A stretch of 64,000 nt of DNA from Chitinophaga niabensis (GCF_900129465.1 NZ_FSRA01000001.1:1178001-1242000), one strand, 5' to 3'. Shown: positions 49,021 to 59,767, counted from the stretch's first letter. Notes: generated by a model not told the origin, from the letters alone. A program made the numbers and translations.

Positions 49021-51801
49021 ATGGTGAAAAAGTACGCAATCCCACTTTGCTTTGGGCTGACGTTATGCCTTCCCGGTATCCGGGTATCAGCAAAGCCGAT
49101 GGAAGATACGGTCATTCGCAGGGCTTCCGTTTCTCAGCGCCTGCCGGCAGCAGCCAGCCGTATCTTACCGCTGAAAGATACCGTTCCGGTATTATTTGGT
49201 GCTCAATCCGGTACTACCATGCTCCAGTCTTACGGAATTGTCCGTTACGACGATATCCGCAGCATGCCGGTAACACAATTGGAAAATAGCCTGTATGGCA
49301 AACTGGCCGGGCTGTATCTCCTGCAAACCAGCATAGAGCCTGGGCAGGATGCTGCCACGATGTCTATCCGCGGAGCGGGTCCCCTGGTTGTAATAGACGG
49401 GGTGCCCAGGTCCATTACCTCCATTGATCCGGAGCAGATCGCTTCGGTAAGCCTGATCAAAGATGCATTGGGTACTGCCATGTATGGCATGCGCGGGGAG
49501 AATGGCGTAATCCTGATCACTACCAAACATGGCTACAATGGTAAAAAGAGGATCTCCTTTACTGCCCAGAGCGCTATTCAGCAACAGCTCAAAAGGCCAA
49601 AGTTCCTAAAGGCATTTGATTATGCGAGCCTTTATAACGAAGCCTTGCAGAACGACGGGAAGCAGCCCGTTTATTCCCCTGCAGACCTGGAAGCCTGGAG
49701 AACAGGCAGCGATCCCTTCGGCCATCCGGATGTGGATTGGTACAATACCGTGCTGAAAGACCAGGCCGGTATGCAGCGCTACAACCTGAATATTGCAGGC
49801 GGCGGAAGGTCTGCCCGTTATTTCGTAGACCTGGATTACCTGAACCAGCAGGGATACTTTATAACCGACAGCAAGAACACTTACCCTACCAACAACTTCT
49901 ATAAAAGATATGTTTTCAGAACGAATATAGATGTAGACCTTACTAAAACCACCCTGGTGAACCTGAACGTTTTTGGCCGCATCCGTAACGGAAATGAACC
50001 AGGCGCAGAAACATCCGGCATTTATTCTTCCCTTCTTACCACGCCCAATAACGCTTATCCCATGCTGAACAGCGATGGCAGCCTGGGAGGAAATGCGCAA
50101 TACACCAATAATATCTATGGTCAGGCTGTACGTTCCGGCTACCGGCCTAATTATAACCGCAACCTTTCTATAGACCTTTCCGTAAAGCAAAAGCTGGATG
50201 CTGTATTGCCGGGTTTGTTCGTAAAAGGCCTGGCTTCTTTTAACGGGTACTATAATGAGAACATTAACCGGAGTAAATCCTTTGCAGTATATAATGGTAC
50301 CAGTAAAATAGGTACAGATGGCACACAGTCAAACACAGCTGCCAACAGTGCTGAGAACCGCCAGGCTTACACAGAATTCCAGGTGGGGTATGATTCTGCT
50401 TTCGGCGCACACCAGGTGAGCATTGTTGGATTGTATTTCAGGGACACCTATACTGATGGAAAACAATTGCCACTCATTAATTCCAGTTTCTCTGCGCGCG
50501 CCGCTTACAATTACGCGCAGAAATACCTGCTGGAATTCACCATGGCCTATTCCCGCAATAATATGTACTATCAGAAGCAGTGGGGATATTTTCCTGCGGT
50601 AGGTATCGGCTGGAACATCGCCAGAGAAAACTGGTTCCGGGAAGCGCTGCCATCTATCGGAACGCTGAAGCTCAGAGGTTCTTATGGATTAACAGGCAAC
50701 AGCAGCAATGCAGGTTATTATACCTACCTGCAATTCTATACACAAAACACTTCCTATGCATTGGGGAACCCGGCTACCAGCTACGCTGGTATCAGCGAAT
50801 CAGCCCTGGCTAATCCTTACCTTACCTGGGAGAAGGCAAAGAAACTGAACGTAGGGCTGGATGTTGCTCTCCTGCAGGATAAACTGCAATTCACGGCAGA
50901 ATACTTTGATGTACGCCGCACCGATCTGATCATGCGCCGTGGTACCAATGCCAGCACGATCATCGGGAATACCATACCACTGGAAAATATCGGCGCCAGC
51001 ACTTACAGCGGAATGGAGTTCAGTGCGGACTATCACAGCAGGGCAGGGCAACTCGGTTATTATGTGAATGCGAACCTGTCTTTCATAAAATCCCGTGTGG
51101 ATGATATGGATGAGGTAAGCCGCCGTTACAGCTGGAATAAACGTACCGGTTTGCCGGTAGGGCAGAACTTCGGACTCGTGGCAGATGGTTTCTATAATAC
51201 CAAAGATGAATTGGATAATCACCCCAGGCTGGATGGTTACACACCTGTGCCGGGAGATCTCAAATACAAAGACCTGAATAATGACGGCGTGATCAATGTG
51301 TTTGATGAACGTGCCATCGGTACCACCAAACCACAGGTATATTATGGTGTGAACATGGGGCTTAACTGGAAAGGCTTTGACCTCAGCATGGTTTGGCAGG
51401 GTGTGATGAACCGTTATATTTTCCTCACAGGCAACAATACCTACGAATTCCAGAACTCCGGAAAAGGACAGGCCATGGAACACCATCTTGGAAGATGGAC
51501 GCCGGCTACAGCAGCTACTGCCACCTATCCAAGATTAACAGTGGGTACCAATGTGAATAATCACCGCGCCTCTACCTTCTGGCTGAAAGACGGTAAATAC
51601 TTACGCCTCAAGAACCTCGAGCTGGGTTATACACTGCCGCAGGATTGGGTAAGGTTCACCCGGTTAGGCAGCATCCGCGCATTTGCGAACGCATACAACC
51701 TGCTCACCTTTACGCCGCTGGACCGTGTAGATCCTGAATCTTACCAGGGCGCTTATCCGAATCAGCGCATTTACAATTTCGGTGTGAACATTCAACTCTA
51801 A
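49021..51801 (+). CDS. SusC-like TonB-dependent receptor without CarboxypepD_reg domain (PUL 3, first)
   Basis: 926 aa with signal peptide (MVKKYAIPLCFGLTLCLPGI to VSA). Unlike the other SusC proteins here it goes from a short linker (ILPLKDTVPVLFGAQSGTTM) straight to the plug (YDDIRSMPVTQLENSLYGKL; VVIDGVPRSIT; IKDALGTAMYGMRGENGVIL); the typical N-terminal beta-sandwich is missing. The barrel ends with YNFGVNIQL. It is the partner of the SusD gene 6 bp downstream and lies 168 bp after the HTCS gene, which probably activates it. Confidence 0.92.
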   Translation: MVKKYAIPLCFGLTLCLPGIRVSAKPMEDTVIRRASVSQRLPAAASRILPLKDTVPVLFGAQSGTTMLQSYGIVRYDDIRSMPVTQLENSLYGKLAGLYLLQTSIEPGQDAATMSIRGAGPLVVIDGVPRSITSIDPEQIASVSLIKDALGTAMYGMRGENGVILITTKHGYNGKKRISFTAQSAIQQQLKRPKFLKAFDYASLYNEALQNDGKQPVYSPADLEAWRTGSDPFGHPDVDWYNTVLKDQAGMQRYNLNIAGGGRSARYFVDLDYLNQQGYFITDSKNTYPTNNFYKRYVFRTNIDVDLTKTTLVNLNVFGRIRNGNEPGAETSGIYSSLLTTPNNAYPMLNSDGSLGGNAQYTNNIYGQAVRSGYRPNYNRNLSIDLSVKQKLDAVLPGLFVKGLASFNGYYNENINRSKSFAVYNGTSKIGTDGTQSNTAANSAENRQAYTEFQVGYDSAFGAHQVSIVGLYFRDTYTDGKQLPLINSSFSARAAYNYAQKYLLEFTMAYSRNNMYYQKQWGYFPAVGIGWNIARENWFREALPSIGTLKLRGSYGLTGNSSNAGYYTYLQFYTQNTSYALGNPATSYAGISESALANPYLTWEKAKKLNVGLDVALLQDKLQFTAEYFDVRRTDLIMRRGTNASTIIGNTIPLENIGASTYSGMEFSADYHSRAGQLGYYVNANLSFIKSRVDDMDEVSRRYSWNKRTGLPVGQNFGLVADGFYNTKDELDNHPRLDGYTPVPGDLKYKDLNNDGVINVFDERAIGTTKPQVYYGVNMGLNWKGFDLSMVWQGVMNRYIFLTGNNTYEFQNSGKGQAMEHHLGRWTPATAATATYPRLTVGTNVNNHRASTFWLKDGKYLRLKNLELGYTLPQDWVRFTRLGSIRAFANAYNLLTFTPLDRVDPESYQGAYPNQRIYNFGVNIQL

Positions 51802-51807
51802 TTCATT

Positions 51808-53448
51808 ATGAAAAGTAAATATCTCCTTTATATACTCGCAGGTGTTTGTGTGGTGCAGGCCGCCTGCAAACGTGTGCTCGAATCTGAGCCGCAGGACCGG
51901 CTTACGGGCGACCTGGTGTTTGATGAAATGGATAAGAACGCAGATAATGCAAAAGCTTTCCTCTACGGCATCTATGCACAACTGCCCTCCGGTTACAACC
52001 GCACTGAAAATGCTTATTTAGACAATGGTACAGACGATGGCATGGCTTCACAGGATGGGGACAGAACGGAAGATTTCCGTAAAGGACGCATCAGCCCTTT
52101 GAACGTAACTGATAATACATGGGGCACTAATTACGGAGGCATCCGCCGTGTAAATATGTTCCTTTCTAAAATAGACAAGGTGCCTGCCACTGCAGAATTA
52201 AAACGTGCCTGGAAAGCAGAAGCCCGCTTCCTGCGTACCATGTTCTATTTTGAACTGATGAAACGCTGGGGAGGTGTGCCTTTAATGGGCGACACCATCC
52301 TGAAGATCACGGATGATCTGAATTTCAGCAGGAGCACCGTGGAGCAGACAAAGAATTATATCCTCGCAGAAATAGCAGATTACAAAGATTCTTTACTGCC
52401 CGCCAATATGAATGATGCGGATGTAGGACGTGCCAACAAAGGTGCGGCACTGGCCCTGAAAGCAAGGGTACTGCTCTATTGGGCCAGCCCTTTATACAAT
52501 CCTGATAACATCATACAACGATGGACAGATGCAGCAAATGCTGCACAGGAAGTAACAGACCTCGGTGTTTACACCCTGTCCACCGACTTTGCCGGTTTGT
52601 TCATCACCAGCAAGACCACAGAAATGATCTTCGCTAAAAATGGCACGCCCAATCAAACCGTAGAACAGTACAACGGACCTGTCGGATACCTGAATGCCGG
52701 AGCCGGTAAAGGATTGACCAGTCCTTCCCAGGAACTGGTGGATGCCTTCCCCATGATTAATGGCCTGCCTGTTACAGACCCGCTTTCCGGTTATGTGGCC
52801 TCCAAACCATATGAAAAAAGAGATGCGCGTTTTGAAGCCACCATCCTTTACAATGGAAAGAAATGGCTGAACCGCGCTGTAGAAACATTTGAAGGCGGAC
52901 TGGATAAACCCGGCGGTATCATCACCCAAACAAAAACAGGCTACTACCTGCGCAAGTTCATGGGCAAATTTGAAAGCTCCACTGCTTACAGTAATACCAT
53001 CAGGCCTGTGATACTTTTCCGTTATGCGGAAGTGCTGCTCAATTTTGCAGAAGCAAAAAATGAGGAAAGCGGTCCTGTTAAACCGGTATACGATGCGCTG
53101 GGCCTTATCAGGAAGAGGGCAGGGATCACTGGTACCACTTATGGATTGCCGGCCGGCATCACCAAAGATTCCATGCGGAGCATTATCCAGAATGAAAGAA
53201 GGATAGAGCTGGCATTTGAAGAACACCGCCACTGGGATATCCGCCGCTGGAAGATAGCAGGCAAAGTGATGAATGCACCTTTATCCGGTATGAAGATCGT
53301 AAAGAATACGGACGGTACGTTCACTTATACAAGGTTTGCGGCCACCACCTCCGCATTCGATATCACCCGGATGTACTGGTACCCTATCCCGTACAGCGAG
53401 ATAGAAACCAATCCAAACATGAAACAGAACACCGGTTGGGAGTATTAA
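51808..53448 (+). CDS. SusD/RagB-like lipoprotein (PUL 3, first)
   Basis: 546 aa. Lipobox VQAAC with Cys near residue 19. SusD blocks: RVLESEPQDRLTGDLVFDEM, FLRTMFYFELMKRWGGVPLM, IIQNERRIELAFEEHRHWDI, YWYPIPYSEIETNPNMKQN. Partner of the SusC 6 bp upstream. The next SusC begins 5 bp after its stop, so the two pairs are in one operon. Confidence 0.95.
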   Translation: MKSKYLLYILAGVCVVQAACKRVLESEPQDRLTGDLVFDEMDKNADNAKAFLYGIYAQLPSGYNRTENAYLDNGTDDGMASQDGDRTEDFRKGRISPLNVTDNTWGTNYGGIRRVNMFLSKIDKVPATAELKRAWKAEARFLRTMFYFELMKRWGGVPLMGDTILKITDDLNFSRSTVEQTKNYILAEIADYKDSLLPANMNDADVGRANKGAALALKARVLLYWASPLYNPDNIIQRWTDAANAAQEVTDLGVYTLSTDFAGLFITSKTTEMIFAKNGTPNQTVEQYNGPVGYLNAGAGKGLTSPSQELVDAFPMINGLPVTDPLSGYVASKPYEKRDARFEATILYNGKKWLNRAVETFEGGLDKPGGIITQTKTGYYLRKFMGKFESSTAYSNTIRPVILFRYAEVLLNFAEAKNEESGPVKPVYDALGLIRKRAGITGTTYGLPAGITKDSMRSIIQNERRIELAFEEHRHWDIRRWKIAGKVMNAPLSGMKIVKNTDGTFTYTRFAATTSAFDITRMYWYPIPYSEIETNPNMKQNTGWEY

Positions 53449-53453
53449 CGCAA

Positions 53454-56400
53454 ATGAAAAAAACTATTATGAAAAGAATTATATCTATTCTGCTGCTTTC
53501 TTTCTTTGCTGTTACCGCAGTAGCGCAGGAAAGGACCATCCGCGGAACCGTTGCGGATGCTAACGGGCCTGTACCTTTTGTTACCGTAAAGGAAGCCGGG
53601 AATCCTAAGAACGGCGTGCTCAGTGATGATAAAGGTGCTTTCACCATCACACTGAAAACAACTTCCAATGAGATCATTATCACTTCCGTAGGATATGCCG
53701 CCAAAACGGTGAATGTAAAAGGAAAAACAAGTATCAGTATAATGATGGATGAAGCGGTGACTGGTTTGGGAGAAGTGGTAACAGTAGGTTACGCGAAACA
53801 AAAGAAGATGACGAGCACCGGCGCGGTGAGCATGATCAGCGGAAAGGAATTACGCCAAAGCCCCGCCGCCAGTATCCAGAACTCTCTCGTAGGCCGCCTG
53901 CCGGGTTTATTCCAGCAGCAAACCAGCGGTCAGCCGGGTAAAGATGGTGCTAACTTCTTTATCCGCGGCAGCAGTACTTATACCGGTGCCAGCAATCCAC
54001 TCATCGTAGTGGATGATATCGAATACGATTACAACCAGGTGAGCCAGATAGATCCGAATGAAGTGGAAAGTATTGCTATCCTCAAAGACGCATCCACTAC
54101 CGCCATCTATGGTATCAAAGGAGCAAACGGTGTATTGGTGATCACTACCCGCCGTGGTAAAACAGGCGCACCGAAAGTAACACTCCGCTCTGAAGCCGGC
54201 TTCCAGAAACCAACCGTATACCGTAAACCATTGCCTTCACACGAAGCCATTCCTTTACTCATAGAACATTACACCAACTCCGGGCAGGACCCTAATGTGT
54301 TGCTGCCGGGTTATACCAGCCCTGAAGCTATTGAGCATTTCCGTTTGGGAGACGAGCCATATAAGTATCCGAATGTGAACTGGTATGATGAAGTGATGAA
54401 GAAAAGCACGCTGCAACAAAGGAACAACCTGGATGTAAGCGGTGGTACGGAATCTGTGAAATACTTCGTTTCCCTGGGATATATTTTTCAGAACGGTATC
54501 ATGAAAGAATTGCCTAAAGATGAAGACTTCAACAGCAACTACTATCTGAAACGTTACAATTTCCGTTCTAACCTGGATGTGGATGTAACAAAGGATTTCA
54601 GCCTCCGGCTGGACCTTTCCGCACGTCTCTCCGAGATCAATGAACCCAACTTCCCGGATGTAACAAGTGGTGGCGCATGGCCTTTCTGGCGCAGGATCAC
54701 TTCCGGTCTTTTAGCGCCCTGGGTATATCCGATCTATAACCCGGATGGTTCCTTTGGTGGTAAAAAATCAGGTACCCTTAACCCGGTAGGTATCCTCAAA
54801 TACGCAGGTTACAAAAGGCAGTACGATAATGACCTTAACCTGAACCTCACCGCTAACCATAAATTGGATTTCATCACCAAAGGTTTGTCTATCCGCGGAA
54901 CGCTGGCTTACCGGAACGATTTTCAGAGCAGGCGCAGTGTAACAAGAGGCCGCTTCCCCGTATATGAATACATTTCCGGATCAGATACTTATGAGCCCGT
55001 ATTCCCGGACCTCTTCAGGATCCCGGTGATGGCAGAAGATGCGGATTTTCAGAATGGATTGAAAAGGCCTATCCGTGTATTGAACACGCAGGCTATCCTG
55101 GATTACCGCAGGGCATTTGGTAATCACACACTGTATGGCCTTGCTTTGATGAACCAGAGTGCAGATGTGCAGGGAGCAAATGTACCAGGCAAATTCAGAG
55201 GATATGCGGCAAGGGTAGGATATGATTTCCGCTCCAGGTATCTCGTTGAATTTAACATGGGTTACAATGGTTCTGACCGTTTTAAATCAAAGAACAGGTA
55301 TGGTTTGTTCCCCGCAGTATCTGCAGGCTGGAACGTAAGCGAGGAACCTTTCTTTAAAAATAATGTGAAGTTCGTTGATTACCTGAAACTGCGTGGTTCA
55401 ATAGGAGAGGTAGGTAACGACCAGTTGTCCAACACCTTCAAATACATCTATGAAGAGGTGTACACCAAACCAGCACAGGATTACAGTTTCGGAGAATCTC
55501 CCACCTCTTCCGGCGTAGTGATCCCAGGCGCGTTGGCGAATGAAGATGTACGCTGGGAAAGGGAACGTAAGATAGATCTCGGTATTGAACTGCACCTGTT
55601 CAAAGGTAAACTGGAGATCGTAGCAGATTACTTTGATAACCTTCGTTACGACATCCTCACTACCCGTGGCTCTGTACCGGTATATACCGGCATTTCCTTA
55701 CCGCCGGTGAACATTGGCCGTGTGAGTAATAAAGGATATGAAATTGAAGCCACACACCGCCATAAGATCGGCGCTGTCAACTATTTCCTGAAAGGTAACT
55801 TCTCTTTCGCAGAGAATAAAGTACTCTTCCGTGATGAACCATTCAATGCATCCAACCCGCTCTTGCTGCAAACAGGCCGGCCTGTGGGGCAGATCTATGG
55901 TTATATCTTCGATGGCTTCTATTATGATGATGCAGACATTGCCAAAAGCCCTGTGGCAGTTGGTAAAACAGTAAAACCGGGAGACATTAAGTTCAAAGAC
56001 ATCAATGGCGATAACAAGATAGACCAGAACGATATCGGGCCGATCGGCCATCCCAACCTGCCACAGGTAACCTATGGTATCAGCGCAGGTTTCAGCTACA
56101 AGGATTTTGATATGTCCGTACTCTTCCAGGGAGCAGCACGTGGTAGCATGGATGCATCCACCATGTTGCAGATCGGTAACTCCAACGGTATCCCTTCTGA
56201 GATCCACAAAAAGAGATGGACCCCCGAAACCCGCGATATCGCAGAATATCCAAGGCTGGGTGGTGTGAACTTTGACATGTCCACTTTCTGGTTAAGACCT
56301 TTGGATTACCTGCGTTTGAAGAATGTGGAAATGGGTTATCATATCCCCAAAGCATGGGTGAACAGGATAGGCGTGCAGGACATCCGCCTGTATGCGAACG

Positions 56401-56543
56401 GCCTGAACCTCATCACCTGGTTCAATCTCAAGATCTATGACGTGGACCCTGAATCAGCGAGAGGTGGCGCTTTCACAGAAGCATACAGCAGTTATCCGCA
56501 ACAGAAGGTTTTCAATTTTGGTTTACAGGTTTCCTTTAAATAG
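53454..56543 (+). CDS. SusC/RagA TonB-dependent receptor (PUL 3, second)
   Basis: 1029 aa from ATG 53454; a longer frame from 53436 overlaps the SusD stop, and ATG 53469 also possible. Signal peptide (IISILLLSFFAVTAVAQ), CarboxypepD_reg domain (TIRGTVADANGPVPFVTVKE), plug (LGEVVTVGYAKQKKMTSTGA; VVDDIEYDYNQV; KDASTTAIYGIKGANGVLVI) and barrel ending NFGLQVSFK. Its SusD partner starts 7 bp downstream. The two unlike SusC/SusD pairs in tandem suggest that two products of one glycan are imported. Confidence 0.94.
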   Translation: MKKTIMKRIISILLLSFFAVTAVAQERTIRGTVADANGPVPFVTVKEAGNPKNGVLSDDKGAFTITLKTTSNEIIITSVGYAAKTVNVKGKTSISIMMDEAVTGLGEVVTVGYAKQKKMTSTGAVSMISGKELRQSPAASIQNSLVGRLPGLFQQQTSGQPGKDGANFFIRGSSTYTGASNPLIVVDDIEYDYNQVSQIDPNEVESIAILKDASTTAIYGIKGANGVLVITTRRGKTGAPKVTLRSEAGFQKPTVYRKPLPSHEAIPLLIEHYTNSGQDPNVLLPGYTSPEAIEHFRLGDEPYKYPNVNWYDEVMKKSTLQQRNNLDVSGGTESVKYFVSLGYIFQNGIMKELPKDEDFNSNYYLKRYNFRSNLDVDVTKDFSLRLDLSARLSEINEPNFPDVTSGGAWPFWRRITSGLLAPWVYPIYNPDGSFGGKKSGTLNPVGILKYAGYKRQYDNDLNLNLTANHKLDFITKGLSIRGTLAYRNDFQSRRSVTRGRFPVYEYISGSDTYEPVFPDLFRIPVMAEDADFQNGLKRPIRVLNTQAILDYRRAFGNHTLYGLALMNQSADVQGANVPGKFRGYAARVGYDFRSRYLVEFNMGYNGSDRFKSKNRYGLFPAVSAGWNVSEEPFFKNNVKFVDYLKLRGSIGEVGNDQLSNTFKYIYEEVYTKPAQDYSFGESPTSSGVVIPGALANEDVRWERERKIDLGIELHLFKGKLEIVADYFDNLRYDILTTRGSVPVYTGISLPPVNIGRVSNKGYEIEATHRHKIGAVNYFLKGNFSFAENKVLFRDEPFNASNPLLLQTGRPVGQIYGYIFDGFYYDDADIAKSPVAVGKTVKPGDIKFKDINGDNKIDQNDIGPIGHPNLPQVTYGISAGFSYKDFDMSVLFQGAARGSMDASTMLQIGNSNGIPSEIHKKRWTPETRDIAEYPRLGGVNFDMSTFWLRPLDYLRLKNVEMGYHIPKAWVNRIGVQDIRLYANGLNLITWFNLKIYDVDPESARGGAFTEAYSSYPQQKVFNFGLQVSFK

Positions 56544-56550
56544 TTTGATC

Positions 56551-58296
56551 ATGAAGAAATTATTCATTGGTGCAATAGCACTCTCCTTAGCAGCAGCAGC
56601 CTGTAAAAAAACAAATGGTGACGACTTCCTGGACAAAACAGATACCGGCACCATCGACCGCGAAAAAACATTTGCGGACAGTGCGTTGACCATGCAATTC
56701 CTCAATGGTGTTTATCGCCAGTTGTCTTTTGTATATTTCCTGGATAACGGTCTTTTTGGCGGCGGCCTCTGGGGCTATTCAGATATAACAGACGATTCAG
56801 AAATGCGCTGGAGCGGCAACGTAGCCCAAACTGCACAGGCATATAATTCCGCCACCTTTTCTACCGGTGCAGACTTTGCCAGGATACGTGCAGACCATTG
56901 GACGAATCCTTACACCTGCATCCGCCGGGTGAACATCTTCCTGGCCAGTATAGACAAAGGGCCTTTATCCGAAGGCCGGAAAACCCTGGCCAAAGCAGAA
57001 GCCCGGTTCCTCCGTGCCTACTATTATTTTCACCTGCTTCGCACACACGGCGGTATTCCGCTGATCGGCGACCGCTTATATGATCTTACAGACGACTTCA
57101 ACCTGCCCCGTGCTTCTTTTGAAGAATGTGTAGCGTATATCATTAAAGAGATGGATGAAGTAGCGGCTATCCTTCCGCTGGAACAGATTGGCCCTGAATA
57201 TGGCAGACCCACAAGAGGTGCGGCCATGGCAGTGAAAGCAAAAACACTCTTCCTGGCTGCGAGCCCTTTGTTCAACGGGCAGAACCTGGGAGAAACCGCC
57301 GCGCAGAAAGCCGTGCTGGGGTATCCTTCCTTTGATAACGAACGCTGGAAAAAAGCCGCTGATGCTTTGAAGGCGGTGATGGACCTGGGGATCTATGAAC
57401 TGGTGGAAGATAATGTTACCCGCCCCGGAAATGGCTTCTATACTACCTTCATTCAACGGAAGAACAAAGAACAGATCTTCCTGATCATGCAGGCGAATAA
57501 CAAGTTCGTGGAGTTATACCAGCTGCCTACTTCCCGCGCAGGGAATACGTATAGTTTCCCTACACAGCAATTGGTAGATGCATTCCCGATGGCGAATGGT
57601 AAAATGATCAATGAGGCAGGTTCCGGTTATAATGAGGCCAAACCTTATGAAGGCAGGGATCCGCGCTTTTATTTATCCATCCTGTACAATGGTGCCCCCT
57701 GGCTGCTGAGGACCAGCAATAAAAAAGAGCCGGTATGGCTGTACCAGTTTGCGCCGCAGGATGGCCTTAATACAAATGCGAATTCTACCCGCACCGGATA
57801 TTTATGGCGTAAAATGATGGATGAAAATGCAGGAGGCAACTATGGCGTGGATGCCAACCGTTGTTTGCCAGCCATCCGTTATGCAGAGATTCTGCTGAAC
57901 TATGCGGAGGCTATGAATGAATACGGCGGCGCAGGAAGCGAAGTGTACAATGCAGTGGAAATGATCCGCAAACGGGCGGGCCTTAATCCATACCAGTTAA
58001 CAGCGGGTTTAAGCAAAGAGGCGATGAGAGATGTGATACGTAATGAAAGGAGAGTGGAGCTGGCCATGGAAGAAGGACACCGCTTCTTTGACCTGTTACG
58101 CTGGAAAGAGCTGGATAAAAAAGCAGCCGGTGATATGTATGGCATGCGTATGATCAAAGTAAATGAAACTACATTTACGCCGGAGCGCTTTGTTTTTGAA
58201 ACGCGAACATTCAGAAGCCCGCAGATGTATTTTATGCCTATCCCGCAACAGGAGATCAACCGCGCTCAGGCATTGATCCAAAACCCGGGCTGGTAA
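56551..58296 (+). CDS. SusD/RagB-like lipoprotein (PUL 3, second)
   Basis: 581 aa from ATG 56551 (MKKLFIGAIALSLAAAACKK; lipobox AAAC with Cys18). The open frame runs 38 codons further upstream into SusC, which is rejected. SusD blocks: FLRAYYYFHLLRTHGGIPLI, VIRNERRVELAMEEGHRFFD, YFMPIPQQEINRAQ. It pairs with the SusC 7 bp upstream. The fucosidase ATG is 2 bp after its stop. Confidence 0.95.
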   Translation: MKKLFIGAIALSLAAAACKKTNGDDFLDKTDTGTIDREKTFADSALTMQFLNGVYRQLSFVYFLDNGLFGGGLWGYSDITDDSEMRWSGNVAQTAQAYNSATFSTGADFARIRADHWTNPYTCIRRVNIFLASIDKGPLSEGRKTLAKAEARFLRAYYYFHLLRTHGGIPLIGDRLYDLTDDFNLPRASFEECVAYIIKEMDEVAAILPLEQIGPEYGRPTRGAAMAVKAKTLFLAASPLFNGQNLGETAAQKAVLGYPSFDNERWKKAADALKAVMDLGIYELVEDNVTRPGNGFYTTFIQRKNKEQIFLIMQANNKFVELYQLPTSRAGNTYSFPTQQLVDAFPMANGKMINEAGSGYNEAKPYEGRDPRFYLSILYNGAPWLLRTSNKKEPVWLYQFAPQDGLNTNANSTRTGYLWRKMMDENAGGNYGVDANRCLPAIRYAEILLNYAEAMNEYGGAGSEVYNAVEMIRKRAGLNPYQLTAGLSKEAMRDVIRNERRVELAMEEGHRFFDLLRWKELDKKAAGDMYGMRMIKVNETTFTPERFVFETRTFRSPQMYFMPIPQQEINRAQALIQNPGW

Positions 58297-58298
58297 TT

Positions 58299-59696
58299 AT
58301 GATGAAAACGATGAAGAATAAATTATTGGTACTGCTGTTACTGCTGACTGTATCTGCCACCGCGCAGCAAAAGCTACAGTATGGCGCACAGTATACCGGC
58401 AAAAGAACAGACGCCGCCATGAACAAATGGCGCAGCAACCGCTTCGGACAGTTTATCCATTGGGGATTGTATGCTATTCCCGGTGGCGTATGGAATGGAA
58501 AAACGTATAACTATGCGGCGGAGTTCCTGAAATCCAGCGCTAAGATACCCACCAGTACCTGGGATTCCCTGATGTACCAGTTCAACCCGGTGAAGTTTAA
58601 CGCAAAGGAATGGGCTAAAATGGCGAAGAAGATGGGCGCAAAGTACATGACCATCACCACCAAACACCATGAAGGTTTCTGCCTGTGGCCCACAAAGTTC
58701 ACGGAGTTCAATATCAGCCATACGCCTTACAAAAAGGATATCCTGAAAGAACTGGTAGAAGCCTATAACGCCGAAGGCATTGACGTAAACTTCTATTACT
58801 CTGTGCTTGACTGGCATCATCCTGACTGGCGCTATGATATCAAATCCGCAGAAGACAGCATTGCCTTCCGGAGATTTTTAAAGTTTGCCGCTGATCAGTT
58901 GCGCGAACTCGCCACGAATTATCCTACTGTAAAAGCCTTTTGGTTTGATGGCACCTGGGATAATTCCATTAAGAAAAACGGCTGGTGGACGCTGGAAGTA
59001 GAAAAGATGCTGAAGGAAGTAAGGCCCGGCGCTATTGTGAACAGCCGCTTGCGTGCTGATGACTTTGGTAAAAGGCATATTGATTCCAATGGAGAGTTGA
59101 TGGGAGATTACGAATCAGGATACGAACGCCGCCTCCCTAATCCTTATAAAGACCTGCAGGTGACTAAATGGGATTGGGAGGCTTGTATGACCGTTCCCGA
59201 AAACCAATGGGGCTATCATAAGGACTGGAGTCTCAGCCATGTGAAGTCCCCTTTGGAGCTGCTGGAGATGGTGGTGCACACAACCTCTATGGGCGGCAAC
59301 TTCCTCCTGAACTTTGGCCCTGCCGGAGATGGCAGCATCCGTAAAGAAGAGCAAAACATTGCAGCTGAAATAGGTGCATGGATGCAGGCAAATGGCCATG
59401 TTATCTACAACTGTGACTATGCAGGCTGGGAAAAGCAGGATTGGGGATATTATACAAAACAGAAAGGCAGTAACACACTGAACCTGGTAGTGTTCAATGT
59501 ACCGGTGAGTGGTTTACTGAAAATAAAAGCCCCGGCAGGAACACGCTTTAAAACAAAGCAGGGACTTGAGGAGATCGCAAAAGATCAATACCTGTTCCAT
59601 ATGCCCATACAGTTATATAAAGTGCCACAGGTAATTATCCTTGAAACAGAAAGCAATAGCGGCAGCGGAGATAAATACCAGGAAGCAAAAACCTAA
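58299..59696 (+). CDS. Alpha-L-fucosidase (GH29)
   Basis: 465 aa; ATG 58302 is an equally good start. Signal peptide (KNKLLVLLLLLTVSATAQ). GH29 landmarks: RFGQFIHWGLYAIPGG near the N-terminus, KYMTITTKHHEGFCLW, and the catalytic nucleophile Asp217 in FWFD217GTW. It removes alpha-linked L-fucose from glycans in the periplasm or at the surface. Only glycoside hydrolase in the PUL, so the target is probably a fucosylated oligosaccharide trimmed elsewhere. Last gene of the HTCS-controlled operon, followed by a terminator. Confidence 0.94.
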   Translation: MMKTMKNKLLVLLLLLTVSATAQQKLQYGAQYTGKRTDAAMNKWRSNRFGQFIHWGLYAIPGGVWNGKTYNYAAEFLKSSAKIPTSTWDSLMYQFNPVKFNAKEWAKMAKKMGAKYMTITTKHHEGFCLWPTKFTEFNISHTPYKKDILKELVEAYNAEGIDVNFYYSVLDWHHPDWRYDIKSAEDSIAFRRFLKFAADQLRELATNYPTVKAFWFDGTWDNSIKKNGWWTLEVEKMLKEVRPGAIVNSRLRADDFGKRHIDSNGELMGDYESGYERRLPNPYKDLQVTKWDWEACMTVPENQWGYHKDWSLSHVKSPLELLEMVVHTTSMGGNFLLNFGPAGDGSIRKEEQNIAAEIGAWMQANGHVIYNCDYAGWEKQDWGYYTKQKGSNTLNLVVFNVPVSGLLKIKAPAGTRFKTKQGLEEIAKDQYLFHMPIQLYKVPQVIILETESNSGSGDKYQEAKT

Positions 59697-59722
59697 GGCT
59701 ACTCGATCTACTATAATACGAT

Positions 59723-59750
59723 AGGGGCTCTGATTTCAGGGCCCTTTTTT
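59723..59750 (+). terminator. Terminator of the fucosidase PUL
   Basis: Arms aggggctctg (59723-59732) and cagggccct (59737-59745) pair with a few mismatches or G-T pairs, followed by six T's. Confidence 0.72.
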
Positions 59751-59767
59751 AATAATAAAAAGCCCTC

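Noticed and set aside
56437-56550. N-terminal extension of the last SusD protein
   Set aside because: It overlaps the SusC gene and hides a perfect lipoprotein signal that starts at 56551.
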